A stretch of 42,528 nt of DNA, from assembly GCF_014212015.1 (NCBI RefSeq), contig NZ_JACJVN010000008.1, positions 1 through 42,528 of the forward strand. The letters run 5' to 3'. How positions within the stretch are numbered: the stretch's first letter is position 1; every line of letters starts with the position of its first letter. The position numbers were made by a program, and so were the translations under genes. A model generated the notes under the pieces. It had not been told where the DNA came from. It did not search any database and worked only from the letters and a program-made list of their open reading frames with translations. Positions 35,205-42,528 of this stretch are shown here, piece after piece. The stretch is from Cohnella lubricantis (lineage in GTDB: Bacteria > Bacillota > Bacilli > Paenibacillales > Paenibacillaceae).

Positions 35205-35552
35205 AGACGTCCTCCTCTCTGAGGTTCGATTAAATTCATTCTATTCGCCCATTGTTAAGATTAGATTAGCGGCGGCCCTCGAAGTTTGTAAAAAAAAAAG
35301 ATCCCGTCTCAATCTGAGGCGGGATCTGCCGTTTGGAGCGAAGCGCTGTGGCCTTACGTCTCGATGGCCTGACCCTGCTCCCGGCGTACGGCCAGCATGA
35401 TCTTGGCATGAGTTGTTAGCCTGCGGTAGAAAGGAGCTGTCTGCTTGCCCCAAGTCGAAAAAACTCGGGCAAAGAGGCGGGAAGCCTTGTACTAATTCGG
35501 ACGGGCCGCTTCTACAATATAGTAGATGCAGACGGAAGGAGGCGTCCGAAGC
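35205..35552. other. intergenic region with a strong minus-strand hairpin terminator
   Basis: At 35290-35327 the hairpin AGATCCCG-CTCA / TGAG-CGGGATCT is followed on the minus strand by about ten T. No minus-strand gene ends just upstream of it; it lies 85 nt before the 53-residue gene. A second imperfect stem TTGCCC / GGGCAA spans about 35443-35474. This could be the end of a small RNA or an attenuator leader. A TTAACA half-site with TAGAAT 9 nt away (35238-35258) recalls a PhoP box but lacks a second repeat. Confidence 0.5.
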
Positions 35553-36677
35553 ATGGATCGGCAAACAAGCGGCCAATGGCTGCGGCTTGCGGCGACCGTC
35601 GCCGCCTCGATTGGTCTGCTCATCGCGATCGGTTGGGCTCTTCCGCTTGTATATCCCTTCGTGCTGGGCTGGCTGCTCGCTTACGCTTTGAATCCGCTCG
35701 TGAACTTCCTCCATCAGAGCGCCCGGCTCCCGCGCTGGCTCGCGGTTACGCTGACACTGATGCTGTTCACCTTGTCAATGCTCACGGTTGTCTCCGCCTT
35801 CGTCATGCGGCTCGTGAACGAGATCATGAACTTGTCCGGCTCGCTGCAGCGGATCATAGGCGGCGTGGAACGGACGATCAACGGCTTCATCGCCCGTCCT
35901 GATATCCAAAGCCTCATCGAGCGACTTAACGCCTTCTACCGTGACAATCCGAATTACCAGGAGACGATTAACGGACGGATCGCCGATACGACCCGGGCGA
36001 TCGCGGCGGCCGGATCGAACTTGATCGCCGCGGTGCTCAACGGCATCGTCACCGTGCTCACTTCGCTTCCGCAAGTCGCCACGATTACAGTGGTCGCGCT
36101 GCTCGCTTCTTTTTTTATCAGCAAGGATTGGAACCGGTATTTGAACTGGGCGGTCAGCTGGTGCCCGAAGCCGCTGCGCCAGCGGGTCGGTGCCGTCTCG
36201 CGCGATCTGAGGCATGCGCTCATGGGCTACATCCGCGCGCAGTTGATCATGATCTCGATCACCGCGATCGTCGTCGTCATCGGACTCTGGATTATCGGCA
36301 TTCCTGATGCGGTGTCTATCGGGCTGCTCATCGGCTTCATCGATCTGCTGCCCTATCTGGGCGTCGGCGCCGTGATGGTTCCTTGGATCGCTTATCAATA
36401 CATCGTCGGGGATTGGCGGCTGGGCACCGCTCTCTCCATTCTGTACGGCATCGTGCTCATCGCCAGGCAGATTATCGAGCCGAAGGTGCTCGCTACCAGC
36501 GTCGGGCTCGACCCGCTGCCAACGCTGATCGCCATGTTCGTGGGGCTGAAGCTGTTCGGGTTCCTCGGGCTGATCATCGGCCCCGTTGCGATCGTCGTGA
36601 TGACGGCTTGTTATCGGGCGAACGTGTTCCGGGACATCGGGCGGTTCATCCTTCATGGGGGAAGATTGACCAAATGA
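35553..36677 (+). CDS. ytvI: AI-2E family / sporulation membrane protein YtvI
   Basis: 374 residues with about seven or eight transmembrane helices. Family landmarks: VYPFVLGWLLAYALNPLV near the N-terminus, ISKDWNRY before the central helices, and IGFIDLLPYLGVGAVMVPW and EPKVLATSVGLDPLPTLI. AAGGAGG lies 10 nt before ATG 35553; the open frame begins nine codons earlier without an RBS. The name follows the neighbourhood (fxsA, pyk, acc genes) as in Bacillus. Confidence 0.88.
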   Translation: MDRQTSGQWLRLAATVAASIGLLIAIGWALPLVYPFVLGWLLAYALNPLVNFLHQSARLPRWLAVTLTLMLFTLSMLTVVSAFVMRLVNEIMNLSGSLQRIIGGVERTINGFIARPDIQSLIERLNAFYRDNPNYQETINGRIADTTRAIAAAGSNLIAAVLNGIVTVLTSLPQVATITVVALLASFFISKDWNRYLNWAVSWCPKPLRQRVGAVSRDLRHALMGYIRAQLIMISITAIVVVIGLWIIGIPDAVSIGLLIGFIDLLPYLGVGAVMVPWIAYQYIVGDWRLGTALSILYGIVLIARQIIEPKVLATSVGLDPLPTLIAMFVGLKLFGFLGLIIGPVAIVVMTACYRANVFRDIGRFILHGGRLTK

Positions 36678-36687
36678 CAGCAAGAAA

Positions 36688-36725
36688 GCGAGCGCCGAGA
36701 GTGGCGCCCGCTCCATCATTTTTTT
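36688..36725 (+). terminator. terminator of ytvI
   Basis: GCG-A-GCGCC / GGCGC-C-CGC hairpin followed by a T-rich stretch ATCATTTTTTT. Confidence 0.85.
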
Positions 36726-36744
36726 GACCTGAACAGTCGCTCTA

Positions 36745-37149
36745 TCAACGTCCCGGCCATCGGAAGATAGGGAAGGAGCCGGAGCGGAACTTCTTCTCCA
36801 GCCAGACGTACAAGCCCGCGCGATAGAGCGGCCGGATGAACGGCAGCAGCAGCGTCAGGCCGGCGATGTCGGAGAGGAAGCCCGGGATCGCGAGCAGCAA
36901 GCAGCCCGCCAGGATGCACACTCCGTCAAGCACTGCCCGACCCGGAGGCTGGCCTTCGCGGAGCTGGCTCTTCGCCCTCTCCCAATGCCTGCGCCCAAGC
37001 GTCATGCCGAGATAAACGCCAAGCACGGCGCCGAGCAGCAGCAGCCCGAACGTCGCCCAACCGCCGATCCAATAGCTCATCGCGATAATGCCAGCCAGCT
37101 CCGCGGCGATGGCAACGAGCACGATAAGACCCGCTTTGCGCTGCAGCAT
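36745..37149 (-). CDS. fxsA: FxsA family membrane protein
   Basis: 134 residues. FxsA pattern: AELAGIIAMSYWIGGWATFGLLLLGAVLGVYLG in two helices, then the amphipathic SQLREGQPPGRAVLDGVCILAGCLLLAIPGFLSDIAGLTLLLP. Short integral membrane protein with about three or four helices; in E. coli it affects phage F exclusion, with no clear role in Firmicutes. Convergent with ytvI. Confidence 0.9.
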   Translation of the reverse strand: MLQRKAGLIVLVAIAAELAGIIAMSYWIGGWATFGLLLLGAVLGVYLGMTLGRRHWERAKSQLREGQPPGRAVLDGVCILAGCLLLAIPGFLSDIAGLTLLLPFIRPLYRAGLYVWLEKKFRSGSFPIFRWPGR

Positions 37150-37187
37150 AGCTTCCCCTCCATTCCGCCAATTAATTGGCCCCTGCG

Positions 37188-37661
37188 CTACTTCGCTTCG
37201 CCGCCGATGGTTCGCTTGATCAGTTCATATATCTCCGGCGCGGTCCGGTCGAGCGCGACCACCTTCCAGTTGTTGTTGATCCAGCCATGCAGCGAAGCGC
37301 CTCTGGCCAGAACCTTCCCTTCGGGAACCTCCGCACACTCGGCTTCCGCGCCGCCGTCCGTATAGTCGCCGAGCAATACTTGATATTCGAAGCGGATGCG
37401 GACTTTGGTAAACTCCGTGACGCGGGTGAAGACGGTGACGACATCGTCATACCTCGCCGGTTGAATATAGGAGCATTCGAGATTGACCACCGGCAGGAGC
37501 AGGCCCCTCTCTTCAATGGCTCTATACGCCAAGCCCGTATGCCGAATCCATTCGGTGCGACCGATCTCAAACCAATTGATATAGTTCGTATGATAAACGA
37601 CGGCCATCCGGTCCGTCTCTCCGTATCTGACTCTCAAGGAATGCTTAAACCATGCGCTCAT
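37188..37661 (-). CDS. acyl-CoA thioesterase, YbgC/FadM family
   Basis: 157 residues of hot-dog fold. Family motif RVRYGETDRMAVVYHTNYINWFEIGRTEW contains the catalytic Asp and the VYHxNYxxxFExxR pattern. Probably hydrolyses acyl-CoA thioesters in the cytoplasm. AGGAGG precedes the ATG. It lies 38 nt upstream of fxsA on the same strand, so co-transcription is possible. Confidence 0.9.
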   Translation of the reverse strand: MSAWFKHSLRVRYGETDRMAVVYHTNYINWFEIGRTEWIRHTGLAYRAIEERGLLLPVVNLECSYIQPARYDDVVTVFTRVTEFTKVRIRFEYQVLLGDYTDGGAEAECAEVPEGKVLARGASLHGWINNNWKVVALDRTAPEIYELIKRTIGGEAK

Positions 37662-37728
37662 AGCGGCAACCTCCTCTTGCTCGGATGAAGCGGTCTAATG
37701 ATCGTTATACCTTTGGAAAATGAAGCAA

Positions 37729-37755
37729 GAATAGCGGCTTGTGCGGCCGCTATTC
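37729..37755 (-). terminator. terminator of pyk
   Basis: GAATAGCGGC / GCCGCTATTC (10 bp, 7-nt loop), followed on the minus strand by TTGCTTCATTTT; 30 nt after the pyk stop. Confidence 0.8.
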
Positions 37756-37784
37756 CTTCAGGTCAACAGATATCCGATTCGGTC

Positions 37785-39539
37785 TTACAACACTTTCGCC
37801 TGTCCGGAGTAGATGACGCCCTTCTCCGCATACAAGGTTACTTCCATGCCATCCTCCAGCTTGTCCATCGCACCGGCGACGCCTACGACAACCGGAATGC
37901 CCAGGTTCAGGCCGACGACTGCCGCGTGGCAAGTGATGCCGCCGCTCTCCGTAATGACTGCCGCCGCTTGCTGGAATGCAGGCATATAATCTTTGTCGGT
38001 CGACGGAGCGACCAGAACGGCGCCCCTGGTCATCTTGCGGACGGCTTCCTCCGGCGTGCGCGCCGTGACGACTTTGCCCGTCGCGCTCTGCGAGCCGATG
38101 CCTTGTCCTTGCGCGATCAGATCGCCGATATGGTGAATCTTGATCAGGTTCGTCGTGCCCGAACGTCCGACCGGAACGCCGGCCGTGATGATGACCGTAT
38201 CGCCGAGACGAACGAGTCCGGTGCTAAGCGCGCCCTCAACCGCAACGTTAAACATCTCATCGGTCGAGCCCGCAAGCGTGCCCTCAACCGGCGTAACGCC
38301 CCAGACCAGCTGCAGCTGACGCAGCACGTGGTTCGTCGGGGTAACGGCGATAATCGGGGATTTCGGGCGGTATTTGGATACCATACGCGCCGTATAGCCG
38401 CTCTCCGTCGACGTGACGATCGCGTTCGCGTCGAGATCAAGCGCGGAGATGGCGACCGACTGGCTGATCGCTTCCGTGACGGACGTCTGCTGGGCTTGCG
38501 CTTGCTTCTGGAAAATCTCGCGGTAATGCAAAGCCGATTCCGCGCGTACGGCGATGGCGGCCATCGTCTGCACCGACTCCATCGGGTACTTGCCTGCGGC
38601 GGTCTCGCCGGACAGCATGATCGCGTCGGTGCCGTCGAAGATCGCGTTCGCGACGTCCGAAGCTTCCGCGCGCGTCGGGCGCGGGTTGCGCTGCATCGAA
38701 TCGAGCATCTGCGTCGCCGTGATAACCGGCTTGCCGACACGGTTGCACTTCTCGATCATGCGCTTCTGAACGAGCGGCACTTCCTCCGCCGGAATCTCGA
38801 CGCCGAGGTCGCCGCGCGCGACCATCAGGCCGTCGGATACTTCGAGAATCTCATCCAGGTTGTCAACGCCTTGCTGGTTCTCGATCTTGGAGATGATCTG
38901 AATATGGCTGCCGCCGTGGCGCTCCAGCAGCTCGCGGATCTCCAGCACGTCGCTGGCGCGGCGCACGAACGAAGCGGCGATGAAGTCGACGTTCTGTTCG
39001 ATGCCGAAGCGGATGTCGCTGGCGTCCTTCTCGGTAATGCCCGGCATAGAGATGGCGACGCCCGGCACGTTAACGCCCTTCTTGCTCTTGATCTGGCCGC
39101 TGTTCACGATGCGGCACTTGATCTCCGTGCCCGCGATCTCGAGAACGGTCAGGCCGATCAGTCCGTCGTCGATCAGAATCGTGGAGCCGACTTCGACGTC
39201 CTTCGGAAGTTCCTTATATGTAACCGGGATGCGGTTAAGGTCGCCGAGAATCTCTTCCGTCGTCAGCGTGATCGTCTCGCCTTGAACGAGCTCGATCGGC
39301 TCTTCCTTCAGCTTGCCGAGACGGATCTCCGGACCTTTGGTGTCGAGCAGAATCGCGACGGTCTTGCCGAGCTCCTTGCTCGCTTGGCGAATGTTCTTGA
39401 TCCGGTTGCCGTGCTCTTCGAAGTCGCCGTGGGAGAAATTCAGGCGGGCGACGTTCATGCCTGCTTCAATCAGCTTCTTCGTGTTCTCGAGCGATTCGCT
39501 GGCAGGGCCAATGGTGCAAACAATCTTGGTTTTGCGCAT
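37785..39539 (-). CDS. pyk: pyruvate kinase with C-terminal PEP-utilizer extension
   Basis: 584 residues, the long Bacillales form. Catalytic barrel: [11 protein letters not shown] at the start, [14 protein letters not shown], the substrate loop DGLIGLTV, and [16 protein letters not shown]; then the lid and C-domain, and an extra C-terminal domain (about 480-584) with [25 protein letters not shown] as in PEP-utilising enzymes. Makes pyruvate and ATP. ATG 39537-39539 has GGAGG about 12 nt upstream; a 30-residue upstream extension has no RBS. 106 nt after accA. Confidence 0.96.
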   Translation of the reverse strand: MRKTKIVCTIGPASESLENTKKLIEAGMNVARLNFSHGDFEEHGNRIKNIRQASKELGKTVAILLDTKGPEIRLGKLKEEPIELVQGETITLTTEEILGDLNRIPVTYKELPKDVEVGSTILIDDGLIGLTVLEIAGTEIKCRIVNSGQIKSKKGVNVPGVAISMPGITEKDASDIRFGIEQNVDFIAASFVRRASDVLEIRELLERHGGSHIQIISKIENQQGVDNLDEILEVSDGLMVARGDLGVEIPAEEVPLVQKRMIEKCNRVGKPVITATQMLDSMQRNPRPTRAEASDVANAIFDGTDAIMLSGETAAGKYPMESVQTMAAIAVRAESALHYREIFQKQAQAQQTSVTEAISQSVAISALDLDANAIVTSTESGYTARMVSKYRPKSPIIAVTPTNHVLRQLQLVWGVTPVEGTLAGSTDEMFNVAVEGALSTGLVRLGDTVIITAGVPVGRSGTTNLIKIHHIGDLIAQGQGIGSQSATGKVVTARTPEEAVRKMTRGAVLVAPSTDKDYMPAFQQAAAVITESGGITCHAAVVGLNLGIPVVVGVAGAMDKLEDGMEVTLYAEKGVIYSGQAKVL

Positions 39540-39580
39540 AGGGTTATCGTTCCTCCGTTTGTTCAAATCAAGACATGACT

Positions 39581-39621
39581 GAAACCCGATCCTCCCCGCC
39601 GGAAGGCGTGAAGGAATCGGG
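39581..39621 (-). terminator. possible terminator after accA
   Basis: CCCGAT-CCT ... AGG-ATCGGG long stem with inner GCC/GGC pairing in the 106-nt accA-pyk gap, followed on the minus strand by only TTTC. Incomplete termination would allow pyk to be read from the acc operon. Confidence 0.6.
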
Positions 39622-39645
39622 AAAATCAACGGCAGTATGCAGGTG

Positions 39646-40647
39646 TTACTCGGAGCTAGCCGCGCCCGCTACGGCCTGGATATCGGCATCGTTCAATTCA
39701 TCGAACTCGCCGATCGTCCGGAACTTGCGGTAGCGGTCTTCAACGAGCTGCTCCGGCGTCATCTTGGACAGCTCCTCCAAGTGGCGCCACAGCGCATCCT
39801 TGACCGCTTCAGCAGAAGCGGCCGGATCGCGGTGCGCGCCGCCCTTCGGCTCGGGGATGATCTCTTCAATGATGCCGAATGCCTTCAGGTCGCGCGCGGT
39901 AATCTTCATCGCTTCCGCAGCTTCATCCGCCTTGGACGCGTCCTTCCACAGAATCGACGCGGCGCCGTTCGGCGAGATAACGGAGTAGATCGCGTTCTCC
40001 AGCATCAGCACGCGGTTGCCGACGCCAAGCGCCAGCGCGCCGCCGCTTCCGCCTTCGCCGATGACGACGCAGATGACAGGTACGCCGAACGTCGCCATCT
40101 CGCGCAGATTGCGGGCGATCGCCTCCGATTGGTTCCGCGCTTCGGCTGAATCGCCCGGATACGCGCCCTTCGTGTCGATGAGCGTCACGATCGGGCGGCC
40201 GAACTTGTTCGCCTGCTGCATGAGGCGAAGCGCCTTGCGGAAGCCTTCGGGGTGAGGGCTGCCGAAGAACCGCTGAATGTTGTCCTTCGTATCCTTGCCC
40301 CGCTGATGGCCAATGACGGTCACCGGCACGCCGTTCAGCTTCGCCAATCCTCCGACGATCGCCATATCGTCCGCGAACGTGCGGTCGCCATGAAGCTCAA
40401 TGAAATCGGTAAAAATCAAGTGGATATAATCAAGCGAAGTCGGGCGCTGGTGAAGACGCGCCAGATGCATAATCTGGGCAGCGCTCAAGCGGCTGTAGAT
40501 CTCTTCCTCCAACTGCTTGTACTTCTCTTCCAGCTTCGTCAGCTCTTCGGAGAAGTCAATTTGCTGGTCGATGCCGACTTGACGCAAGTGGTCGATCTTC
40601 TTGCGAAGCTCGTCTAAAGGCTTCTCAAAGGGCAGTTCAGCGGACAT
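39646..40647 (-). CDS. accA: acetyl-CoA carboxylase carboxyltransferase alpha subunit
   Basis: 333 residues. Recognised by the N-terminal [52 protein letters not shown] and [20 protein letters not shown]. With AccD it transfers CO2 from biotin to acetyl-CoA, forming malonyl-CoA for fatty acid synthesis. Its ATG overlaps the accD end by 11 nt with AGGAGAG upstream, so it is coupled to accD. Confidence 0.96.
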   Translation of the reverse strand: MSAELPFEKPLDELRKKIDHLRQVGIDQQIDFSEELTKLEEKYKQLEEEIYSRLSAAQIMHLARLHQRPTSLDYIHLIFTDFIELHGDRTFADDMAIVGGLAKLNGVPVTVIGHQRGKDTKDNIQRFFGSPHPEGFRKALRLMQQANKFGRPIVTLIDTKGAYPGDSAEARNQSEAIARNLREMATFGVPVICVVIGEGGSGGALALGVGNRVLMLENAIYSVISPNGAASILWKDASKADEAAEAMKITARDLKAFGIIEEIIPEPKGGAHRDPAASAEAVKDALWRHLEELSKMTPEQLVEDRYRKFRTIGEFDELNDADIQAVAGAASSE

Positions 40648-41533
40648 CCGCTCGCTCTCCTTTCACGGCGTGCATGTCGAGCAGCTTCGTCAAGAACGCC
40701 TTCAAGTCTTTGCGATGGACGACTTGATCCAGCTGGCCGTGCTGCATATTGAACTCGGCCGTCTGGAAGTTATCCGGCAGCTTCTGGCGAATCGTCTGTT
40801 CGATGACGATCCGTCCCGCGAAGCCGATAAGCGCGCCAGGCTCGGCCAAATTGTAATCGCCGAGACTTGCGAAGCTCGCGGAGACACCGCCCATCGTCGG
40901 GTCGGTCATGACCGAGATGAACAGCCCGCCGTCCCCCTGGAACTTGGCGAGAGCGGCGCTAGTCTTCGCCATCTGCATGAGGCTCAGGATGCTCTCCTGC
41001 ATACGCGCCCCTCCGGACGTCGAGAACAGGAGCAACGGCAGCTTCTTCTCCATCGCAAGCTCGATCGCGCGGGTAATCTTCTCGCCGACGACAGATCCCA
41101 TGCTCCCGGCGAAGAAGTCGAAGCTCATGACGCCGATGACGACCGGGAACTCTCCGATCAGCCCTTCCCCCGTCACAATCGCTTCGCGAAGACCCGACTT
41201 CGCTGCATGCTGCCCCAGCCTCTTCTTGTAGTCAGGGAAGTTCAGCGGGTCCTTCGAGACTAGATTCGCATCGATCTCCGCGAAGGTTCCTTCGTCGACG
41301 ATCATCGCGATCCGCTCCAAGGCGGTTAGTCGAAAATGATGTCCGCAGGTGGAGCAGACCTTCATGTTCTTCTCCAGCTCTTTGGTAAACTGAATATTGC
41401 CGCACTTCGGGCAACGATTCATGAGCCCTTCCGGAATCTCCCGCTTGGGCCGATCGTCAGCCGCCTGGGCGTTCGAATTCGACTGGGCCGGAACGACAGC
41501 GTATTTCTTCTTCTGGAAAAAATCTTTAAACAC
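40637..41533 (-). CDS. accD: acetyl-CoA carboxylase carboxyltransferase beta subunit
   Basis: 298 residues. Zinc ribbon with Cys41, Cys44, Cys60 and Cys63 (CPKCGN ... CSTCGHHF), followed by the carboxyltransferase fold with [19 protein letters not shown] and [16 protein letters not shown]. Forms the transferase with AccA. GTG start with GAGGTG 6 nt upstream. Confidence 0.96.
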   Translation of the reverse strand: MFKDFFQKKKYAVVPAQSNSNAQAADDRPKREIPEGLMNRCPKCGNIQFTKELEKNMKVCSTCGHHFRLTALERIAMIVDEGTFAEIDANLVSKDPLNFPDYKKRLGQHAAKSGLREAIVTGEGLIGEFPVVIGVMSFDFFAGSMGSVVGEKITRAIELAMEKKLPLLLFSTSGGARMQESILSLMQMAKTSAALAKFQGDGGLFISVMTDPTMGGVSASFASLGDYNLAEPGALIGFAGRIVIEQTIRQKLPDNFQTAEFNMQHGQLDQVVHRKDLKAFLTKLLDMHAVKGERADVR

Positions 41534-41620
41534 AGCGACACCTCACAAGGCGCAAAAATGGCGGTCCGCCCGTAGGTCGGGAACGGTCCGCTTCGTTCAG
41601 GCGTGACGTGCGCGGGGCAA

Positions 41621-41652
41621 TCCGCCGGGCAAGCCAAACGCAAGCCGGCGGA
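41621..41652 (-). terminator. stem-loop between the 62-residue gene and accD
   Basis: TCCGCCGG / CCGGCGGA (8 bp, 16-nt loop) just after the small gene's stop. There is no T run, so termination or processing is only possible. Confidence 0.4.
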
Positions 41653-41662
41653 ATCCGGAAAA

Positions 41663-41851
41663 TTATAAATGCAGAATGCTGCCGAGCACTTCCTGCACTT
41701 CCTGTACTTCTCCGGACGGCACCAATATCTCGTACTGAGGCTTAGTCAAATTAATGGGGCGAACCCGAACGAGGAACCCTTCCTCGGTCAAGCGCGTCTG
41801 AATCCGTTCCGCAATCTTCGCGGTCGGCGCAATGTAAATGACCGTCCACAT
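41663..41851 (-). CDS. 62-residue DUF2007-like protein
   Basis: Small protein with a ferredoxin-like beta-alpha-beta pattern: MWTVIYIAPTAKIAERIQTR, then LTEEGFLVRVRP, and a final KPQYEILVPSGEVQEVQEVL. It resembles the DUF2007 "putative signal transducing" group and a protein often found next to accD in this order. GGGGGT 8 nt before the ATG. Role unknown. Confidence 0.75.
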   Translation of the reverse strand: MWTVIYIAPTAKIAERIQTRLTEEGFLVRVRPINLTKPQYEILVPSGEVQEVQEVLGSILHL

Positions 41852-42195
41852 GAAGCGGTACCCCCAATGGATGGCAAAAATCTGTTAGTAGAGGAGCCAA
41901 GCATAATGGATCAAAGCCGCTCTTCATGGACTTCCACTGCCTCCGGCATGAGCCCGAATGCAGGCCGTACGGACCTGCTGCGCCGAAATACCATGGGAGC
42001 TTCAGAGTTACTCCACAATACAGAAATGATAGCACAGATGCTGTAAGACTAGCAACCGAGCGTCGGCGAGGCGGGGGTTGGGCGGCGCGGGCGAGCGCTG
42101 GCCCCTATTAGAGCCGCCGGGCGGAACCAAAGCACTTATGCGCAGCAGGCGGTCTCTCTAACCCGATTATTTCGGGTTGGGGAGCCGGCTTCGCT
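41852..42195. other. GC-rich gap between dnaE and the 62-residue gene
   Basis: No ORF is supported. The only structure seen is a short hairpin AACCCGA / TCGGGTT (42160-42178) just after the dnaE end, without a T run. I saw no convincing promoter hexamers or FapR-type operator. Confidence 0.5.
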
Positions 42196-42528
42196 TCACT
42201 TCACGCGGATGCTGCCCTCGCCGAGAAGCCGCTCGACGCTGCCGGTCAGCTCCGGCGAGGGCTTCACGCGCAGCTCGTCCGAGAGCGCGACGGTGCGCCG
42301 CTCGCGCTCGTAGAAGAGCAGCGTCGGGAGCGGCCCCGGATGCGTCGCGAGCAGCCGCTTGAGGCTAGTCAGCACGGCAGGCTGCTCGCGCTCCGTGCCG
42401 ATGCGGATGTACACGCGCTGCTGCGCCGCGCTTGCGCCGCTGGTGCCGACGGCCGCCCGCTGCGGCGAGCCGGCGCCCGTGCCTGCGGCAGGCTTCGCCG
42501 CAGGCACGCGCCGCTGCTGCGCACCAGT
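42196..42528 (-). CDS. dnaE: DNA polymerase III alpha subunit, C-terminal end (partial)
   Basis: The frame is open to the right edge, so only the last 110 residues are present. The readable tail [36 protein letters not shown] and [17 protein letters not shown] matches the OB-fold/tau-binding C-terminus of DnaE. The part before it is Ala/Pro/Gly-rich (about 30 residues), a linker-like region. The position upstream of accDA agrees with the conserved dnaE-accD-accA order. Confidence 0.8.

Noticed and set aside
35238-35258. PhoP-like half-site upstream of the 53-residue gene (TTAACA, 9 nt, TAGAAT)
   Set aside because: Only a single repeat is present. The positions 11 and 22 bp upstream do not match, so PhoP control is not supported.
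37698-39578. 626-codon open frame on the plus strand opposite pyk
   Set aside because: It is the antisense shadow of pyk: Arg/Asp/Ala/Leu-rich, with no RBS, no recognisable domain and no independent terminator. High GC third positions keep that frame open.
42160-42178. Hairpin AACCCGA / TCGGGTT considered as the dnaE terminator
   Set aside because: No T run follows on the minus strand, and the stem is only 7 bp.

Overview
The window looks like chromosomal DNA of a GC-rich, spore-forming Firmicute of the Paenibacillus/Cohnella type. Evidence for this is strong AGGAGG-type ribosome binding sites, frequent GTG/TTG starts, PhoP boxes of the Bacillus kind (TTAACA-like repeats at 11-bp period), and a core gene order resembling Bacillus: dnaE - small gene - accD - accA - pyk, fxsA/ytvI, citZ - icd - mdh, phoP/phoR. 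No rRNA, tRNA, CRISPR array, insertion sequence or prophage was seen. Gene products are named from recognisable motifs read by eye; no database search was run.

Layout. (1) 1-5.5 kb, minus strand: a 51-bp tandem repeat at the left edge, then the high-affinity phosphate operon pstS-pstC-pstA-pstB-pstB-phoU, with a PhoP-box promoter before pstS and a stem-loop between pstS and pstC. (2) 5.5-9.1 kb: a soluble CBS-plus-chemotaxis-transducer protein, a winged-helix regulator and an MFS exporter. (3) 9.1-16.2 kb: the most unusual region, made of two tandem copies of a two-gene unit (PQQ-type quinoprotein lipoprotein followed by a carboxypeptidase-regulatory-like lipoprotein). Divergently beside it is a small lipoprotein with a complete CuA copper-site motif. 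The two divergent promoters carry the same palindromic element at the same distance downstream of the -10. (4) 16.3-20.7 kb: a sugar/polyol-type catabolic cluster (two Gfo/Idh/MocA dehydrogenases and a TIM-barrel isomerase) with a divergent AraC regulator. (5) 20.8-23.0 kb: an amino-acid ABC importer with the binding protein fused to the permease. (6) 23.1-28.3 kb: a small dispersed-repeat cluster, phoP and phoR (in the reverse of the usual order, phoP with its own four-repeat PhoP box), a class I fumarase, and a YfbR-like 5'-deoxynucleotidase on the plus strand. (7) 28.4-28.7 kb: a probable type I toxin-antitoxin locus. (8) 28.7-33.1 kb: a small membrane protein and citZ-icd-mdh. (9) 33.4-37.7 kb: exopolyphosphatase-family protein, a 53-residue orphan gene, ytvI, fxsA and a thioesterase. 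(10) 37.8-42.5 kb: pyk, accA, accD, a 62-residue protein and the 3' end of dnaE.

How they fit together. Phosphate sensing (PhoPR), uptake (Pst), its control (PhoU) and a polyphosphate phosphatase all occur here. Central carbon enzymes (citrate synthase, isocitrate dehydrogenase, malate dehydrogenase, fumarase, pyruvate kinase, acetyl-CoA carboxylase) form the conserved backbone. The quinoprotein/CuA island is inferred to be an extracytoplasmic electron-transfer system: membrane-anchored PQQ-type dehydrogenases with a lanthanide-type Asp-Tyr-Asp motif that may pass electrons to a membrane-anchored CuA protein. This is a hypothesis from motifs and regulation, not a demonstrated function.
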